Positions 50,497 to 53,395 of a stretch of DNA of 53,395 bases are shown here, piece by piece. Location of the stretch: NCBI GenBank assembly GCA_017549025.1, contig JAFYWB010000070.1:1-53395 (forward strand), given 5' to 3'. Positions within the stretch are counted from its first letter, which is position 1, and the number at the start of each line of letters is the position of its first letter. This DNA comes from Treponema sp. GTDB lineage: Bacteria; Spirochaetota; Spirochaetia; Treponematales; Treponemataceae. Below the pieces are notes generated by a model. It worked only from the letters and a program-made list of their open reading frames with translations. It was not told the origin of the DNA and ran no database searches. A program made the translations under genes and the position numbers.

Positions 50497-51915
50497 ATGG
50501 AATCAACGGCAAAGGGAGCAATGGAGGGCGGAAATCACGCCGCATTGTGGCATGGAAGATTTCAGGAAGGGCCAGATGCTCAGGCTGTAGAATTTGAAAC
50601 TTCAATCTATGTGGACCAGAGAATGGCTCAGGACGACATAGCGGGAAGCAAGGCCCACGTGGCTATGCTGGGAGCTAGTGGAATCATTCCCCAAGCTGAG
50701 GCTGACCAAATTATTCAAGCACTGGAAGGAATCTCTCAGGATTTGGAAAGTGGTGCCTTGACTATAGATTATTCTGCTGAAGATATCCACTCTTTTATAG
50801 AAGGAGTGTTGACGGACAGAATTGGAGAGGCTGGCAAGAAGGTTCACACTGGTCGGAGCCGCAACGACCAAATTGCCTTGGACGAGCGGTTGTATTTGCG
50901 CCATGCAATTCCTACCTTGCAGGGAAAGATTCAGACCTTGGTGTCTGTTTTGGTAGATATTGCTGATGAACATAAGGAAAGCCTTCTCAGCGGATATACT
51001 CATCTTCAGCGGGCTCAGCCTGTTACCTTGGCTCACCACCTGTGTGCCTGGTGCTGGATGTTACAGCGTGATTGCCAGCGGTTAGAGGATGCCTTGTCCC
51101 GCATTCAGCTCAGTCCCTTGGGAGCCGGTGCCTTAGCTGGAAGCTCTCTTCCATTGAATCGGGAGCTGGTGGCTCAAAAGCTGGGATTTAGCGGTGTTAC
51201 TCCCAATTCTTTGGATACCGTGGCTGACCGTGATTATTGCATTGAGTTTACTGCAGCCTTTTCTCTGCTAATGTCCCATCTTTCTCGCTTTTGCGAGGAG
51301 GTGATTATCTGGTCAACAGAGGAGTTTAAGTTCATCGATCTGTCAGAAAGATGGTCTACCGGCTCCAGCATTATGCCACAAAAAAAGAATCCAGACTTTG
51401 CCGAGTTGATTCGTGGTCGTACTGGTCGTGTTTACGGAAACCTTATTGCCCTGCTTACCATGGTGAAGGGCTTGCCCTTGTCATATAATCGTGACATGCA
51501 GGAGGATAAGGAAAGCCTTTTTGATGCCTACGACACTGTAAGCTCCTGTCTTGAAGTTTTTACCAAGATGATTGGAACTGCTCGTTGGAATACACAGCGA
51601 ATGGCTGCTTCCTGTACTGGAGGACACGCCAATGCCACTGACGTTGCAGAATATCTTGTTCGCAAGGGAATGCCCTTCAGAACTGCTCATGGAGTTGCCG
51701 CAAAGGCCGTACGAATGTGTATTGATCGAGGCTGCAACATAGAGGATTTGCCCTTGGAAGATTTGCAGTCCTGCTCTCATCTTATTGAAGAAGATATTTA
51801 TTCTCTCATTACTCCACGAGCTTGTATGGAGGCACGAAAGGTTACTGGTGGTCCTGCCCCAGAGGCTGTGGCAGTGCAGATTCAGGCTTTGCGACAGTGG
51901 TGTAAAAAAGACTAG
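50497..51915 (+). CDS. argH: Argininosuccinate lyase
   Basis: 472 residues. HTGRSRNDQIA, TYLQRAQPVT-type YTHLQRAQPVTL and the signature GSSIMPQKKNPDF are ArgH motifs. It splits argininosuccinate to arginine and fumarate. AGGGGTG lies nine nt before the ATG at 50497, which is preferred over the GTG three codons earlier. No argG or other arg gene is in view. Co-transcription with a metalloregulator is unusual. Confidence 0.95.
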   Translation: MESTAKGAMEGGNHAALWHGRFQEGPDAQAVEFETSIYVDQRMAQDDIAGSKAHVAMLGASGIIPQAEADQIIQALEGISQDLESGALTIDYSAEDIHSFIEGVLTDRIGEAGKKVHTGRSRNDQIALDERLYLRHAIPTLQGKIQTLVSVLVDIADEHKESLLSGYTHLQRAQPVTLAHHLCAWCWMLQRDCQRLEDALSRIQLSPLGAGALAGSSLPLNRELVAQKLGFSGVTPNSLDTVADRDYCIEFTAAFSLLMSHLSRFCEEVIIWSTEEFKFIDLSERWSTGSSIMPQKKNPDFAELIRGRTGRVYGNLIALLTMVKGLPLSYNRDMQEDKESLFDAYDTVSSCLEVFTKMIGTARWNTQRMAASCTGGHANATDVAEYLVRKGMPFRTAHGVAAKAVRMCIDRGCNIEDLPLEDLQSCSHLIEEDIYSLITPRACMEARKVTGGPAPEAVAVQIQALRQWCKKD

Positions 51916-51920
51916 TTGAT

Positions 51921-51952
51921 TTTACTGCCAAATAGCATTATTTGGCAGTAAA
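51921..51952 (+). terminator. Strong hairpin after argH
   Basis: TTTACTGCCAAATA and TATTTGGCAGTAAA are perfect 14-bp arms around GCAT, six nt after the argH stop. The flanking T/A content at the stem base may serve as the U-tract; no separate T-run follows. Confidence 0.75.
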
Positions 51953-51966
51953 GATTAAAAAAGTTC

Positions 51967-51995
51967 TTGACGAATTGCTGTTTAGGAAGTAGAAT
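51967..51995 (+). promoter_or_regulatory. Promoter of cydA
   Basis: TTGACG, a 17-bp spacer and TAGAAT. The start is near 52002, giving a leader of about 61 nt that holds an 11-bp inverted repeat and AGGAGG. Confidence 0.75.
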
Positions 51996-52011
51996 TCAGT
52001 TTTACAATGTA

Positions 52012-52039
52012 TTTCTACAAAATCTCACTTTTGTAGAAA
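52012..52039. promoter_or_regulatory. Inverted repeat in the cydA leader
   Basis: TTTCTACAAAA and TTTTGTAGAAA are perfect 11-bp arms around TCTCAC, starting about ten nt after the predicted transcript start and ending ten nt before AGGAGG. It could be a roadblock operator for a redox regulator or a stem in the mRNA. Confidence 0.65.
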
Positions 52040-52062
52040 AAAATGGAATAGGAGGAACTATT

Positions 52063-53395
52063 GTGGACGCATTGAACTTAGCGCGAGCCCAGTTTGCAGT
52101 TACCACAATCTATCACTTTCTCTTCGTACCACTGACCATTGGTCTGTCATTCTTGGTGGCAGTTCTTGAGTCTGTGTATGTAAAGACTGGTGATGAGAAG
52201 TACAAGCAGATGGCAAAGTTCTGGGGAAAGTTATTCTTGATTAACTTCTCCATGGGTGTTGTAACTGGTATTGTTCAGGAATTCCAGTTTGGTATGAACT
52301 GGTCAGGATATTCCCGCTTTGTGGGTGATATCTTTGGTGCACCTTTGGCTATTGAAGCCTTGGTGGCATTCTTTATTGAATCCACCTTCTTGGGTGTATG
52401 GATTTTTGGTTGGGAAAAGCTTCCAAAGAAGGTTCACCTGCTGTCAATCTGGTTGGGCGCAATCGCCACATCCCTTTCAGCTTTCTGGATCTTGTTGGCA
52501 AACTCCTTCATGCAGAATCCTGTAGGATATGTTTTGAACGAGGCAGCTGGCCGTGCAGAAATGGAAAGCTTTACTGCATTGTTGACTAACCCCCACCTGT
52601 GGTGGCAGTTCCCCCACGTATTGTCAGCTGGTCTTACAACAGCCGGCTTCTTTATCGTAGGTGTTTCCGCTATCAACCTGTTGAAGAAGAACAACGATGC
52701 CTTCTTTACAAAGTCCTTTAAGTTCGGTGCTGTAGCCGCTTTGGTTGGTGCCGTTCTGGTGCTCTTTGTTGGTCACGGACAGATGATTTCCATCAAGGAC
52801 GAGCAGCCCATGAAGGCCGCTGCTGCTGAAGCATTGTGGGAAACAGCAGATCCTGCTCCCTTTACTATTGTTGCAGATATCAACCAGGAGGAGCGTAAAA
52901 ATGACAGAGCTCTTGAGTTGCCTGGTATGTTGAGCTTCTTGTACTACATGAAGCCTGCTGGAGAGGTTTTGGGTATCAATGACGTTCAGGCTCAGATGGA
53001 AGCTGAGTATGGACCTGGAAACTACATTCCACCTGTTGCAGTATTGTTCTGGAGCTTCCGTATCATGGTTGGTGCAGGTTGTCTCATGCTGTTGTTGGGT
53101 GCAATTTCCATCATCATCAGCCGCAAGAAGAAGCCTTTGGTAAGCTACAAGAAGCTGATGGTTGCTTTTGGTTGCTCCATCATTCTGCCCTTCTTAGCTA
53201 ACACCTTTGGATGGATTATGGCCGAAATGGGTCGTTATCCTTGGGTTGTTTATGGCCTGATGAAGATGGAAGATGGTGTTTCCACTGTAACTGGTTCTGG
53301 TTCAGTTCTTATTTCTTTGGTTGGTTTCATCGTAATTTACACAGCATTGGCTATTGCAGAGCTTGTATTGATGGTTCGCCATGGTATTAAGAACC
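52063..53395 (+). CDS. cydA: Cytochrome bd oxidase subunit I (3' end beyond the window)
   Basis: 444 codons to the window edge, still open. MDALNLARAQFAVTTIYHFLFVPLTIGLS opens with the haem b595 ligand His18. NFSMGVVTGIVQEFQFGMNWS, GHGQM, YYMKPAGEVLG and GRYPWVVYGLMKMEDGVS are CydA blocks. It is the quinol-oxidising subunit of an oxygen-scavenging terminal oxidase in the inner membrane, used by anaerobes to remove oxygen. The start is GTG with AGGAGG. cydB probably follows outside. Confidence 0.95.
   Translation, partial: MDALNLARAQFAVTTIYHFLFVPLTIGLSFLVAVLESVYVKTGDEKYKQMAKFWGKLFLINFSMGVVTGIVQEFQFGMNWSGYSRFVGDIFGAPLAIEALVAFFIESTFLGVWIFGWEKLPKKVHLLSIWLGAIATSLSAFWILLANSFMQNPVGYVLNEAAGRAEMESFTALLTNPHLWWQFPHVLSAGLTTAGFFIVGVSAINLLKKNNDAFFTKSFKFGAVAALVGAVLVLFVGHGQMISIKDEQPMKAAAAEALWETADPAPFTIVADINQEERKNDRALELPGMLSFLYYMKPAGEVLGINDVQAQMEAEYGPGNYIPPVAVLFWSFRIMVGAGCLMLLLGAISIIISRKKKPLVSYKKLMVAFGCSIILPFLANTFGWIMAEMGRYPWVVYGLMKMEDGVSTVTGSGSVLISLVGFIVIYTALAIAELVLMVRHGIKN

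Overview
The window reads as chromosome of a host-associated spirochaete, most likely Treponema. The best evidence is gene order: mraZ-rsmH-ftsL-murF-ftsW-ftsQ-ftsA-ftsZ, then a Xer recombinase, a TPR lipoprotein, dprA, topA, xerC, hslVU and flgB-flgC-fliE-fliF-fliG-fliH-fliI-fliJ. As I recall it, the Treponema pallidum ftsZ-smf-topA-codV-fli region has this order, and the smf-topA-codV-clpQY-flgB stretch of Bacillus is close. Base composition is moderate over most of the window and visibly AT-richer in about 1.17-5.94 kb.

Layout. 1-1.2 kb: a stand-alone GMP synthase ATP-pyrophosphatase subunit. 1.2-5.95 kb: an AT-rich island with a DUF262/DUF1524 restriction-type protein, a truncated alpha/beta hydrolase, a GNAT-YoaP protein and an XRE/zinc-ribbon regulator. 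Both ends of the island carry the last codons of guaA, a terminator and the first codons of a VOC gene, so it looks like an insertion at the guaA 3' end that has lost its integrase. 6-7.3 kb: VOC protein and a VapC/Phd-type toxin-antitoxin pair. 7.3-15.6 kb: CoA-disulfide reductase-rhodanese, alanine/sodium symporter, PARG-like macrodomain protein, DUF454, TrpB2 and a DUF4153 membrane protein. 15.6-17.4 kb: a DNA methyltransferase overlapping tail-to-tail with a probable PD-(D/E)XK nuclease that has a BglII-like D/ExQ centre, a candidate restriction-modification pair. 17.5-25.8 kb: division cluster behind a promoter with phased MraZ boxes. 25.8-33.6 kb: recombination, competence, topology and protease genes. 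33.7-40.7 kb: flagellar basal-body and export operon. 40.7-53.4 kb: TGS-uridine-kinase-like protein, GT4 glycosyltransferase, ThiI, acyl-CoA synthetase, an unknown exported protein, VanZ and a WecA/TagO-like transferase preceded by a G10 tract, a DtxR-type regulator with argH, and the start of cydA.

The division, Xer, DprA/TopA and flagellar blocks are tightly packed, with frequent 1-20 bp overlaps and translational coupling. Most genes outside these operons have their own visible promoter.

The most interesting signals are: (i) at least seven genes whose -10 box ends 6-8 nt before the start codon with no ribosome-binding site, suggesting leaderless mRNAs; (ii) the G10 tract that sets the reading frame between such a leaderless ATG and the WecA-like gene, suggesting phase-variable surface glycan; (iii) the guaA-end island scar; (iv) the methyltransferase-nuclease pair; (v) a possible RNA switch over the fliF ribosome-binding site; and (vi) two independent tandem duplications over gene 3' ends (flgC and the kinase gene). 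I found no tRNA, rRNA, CRISPR array or intact transposase.
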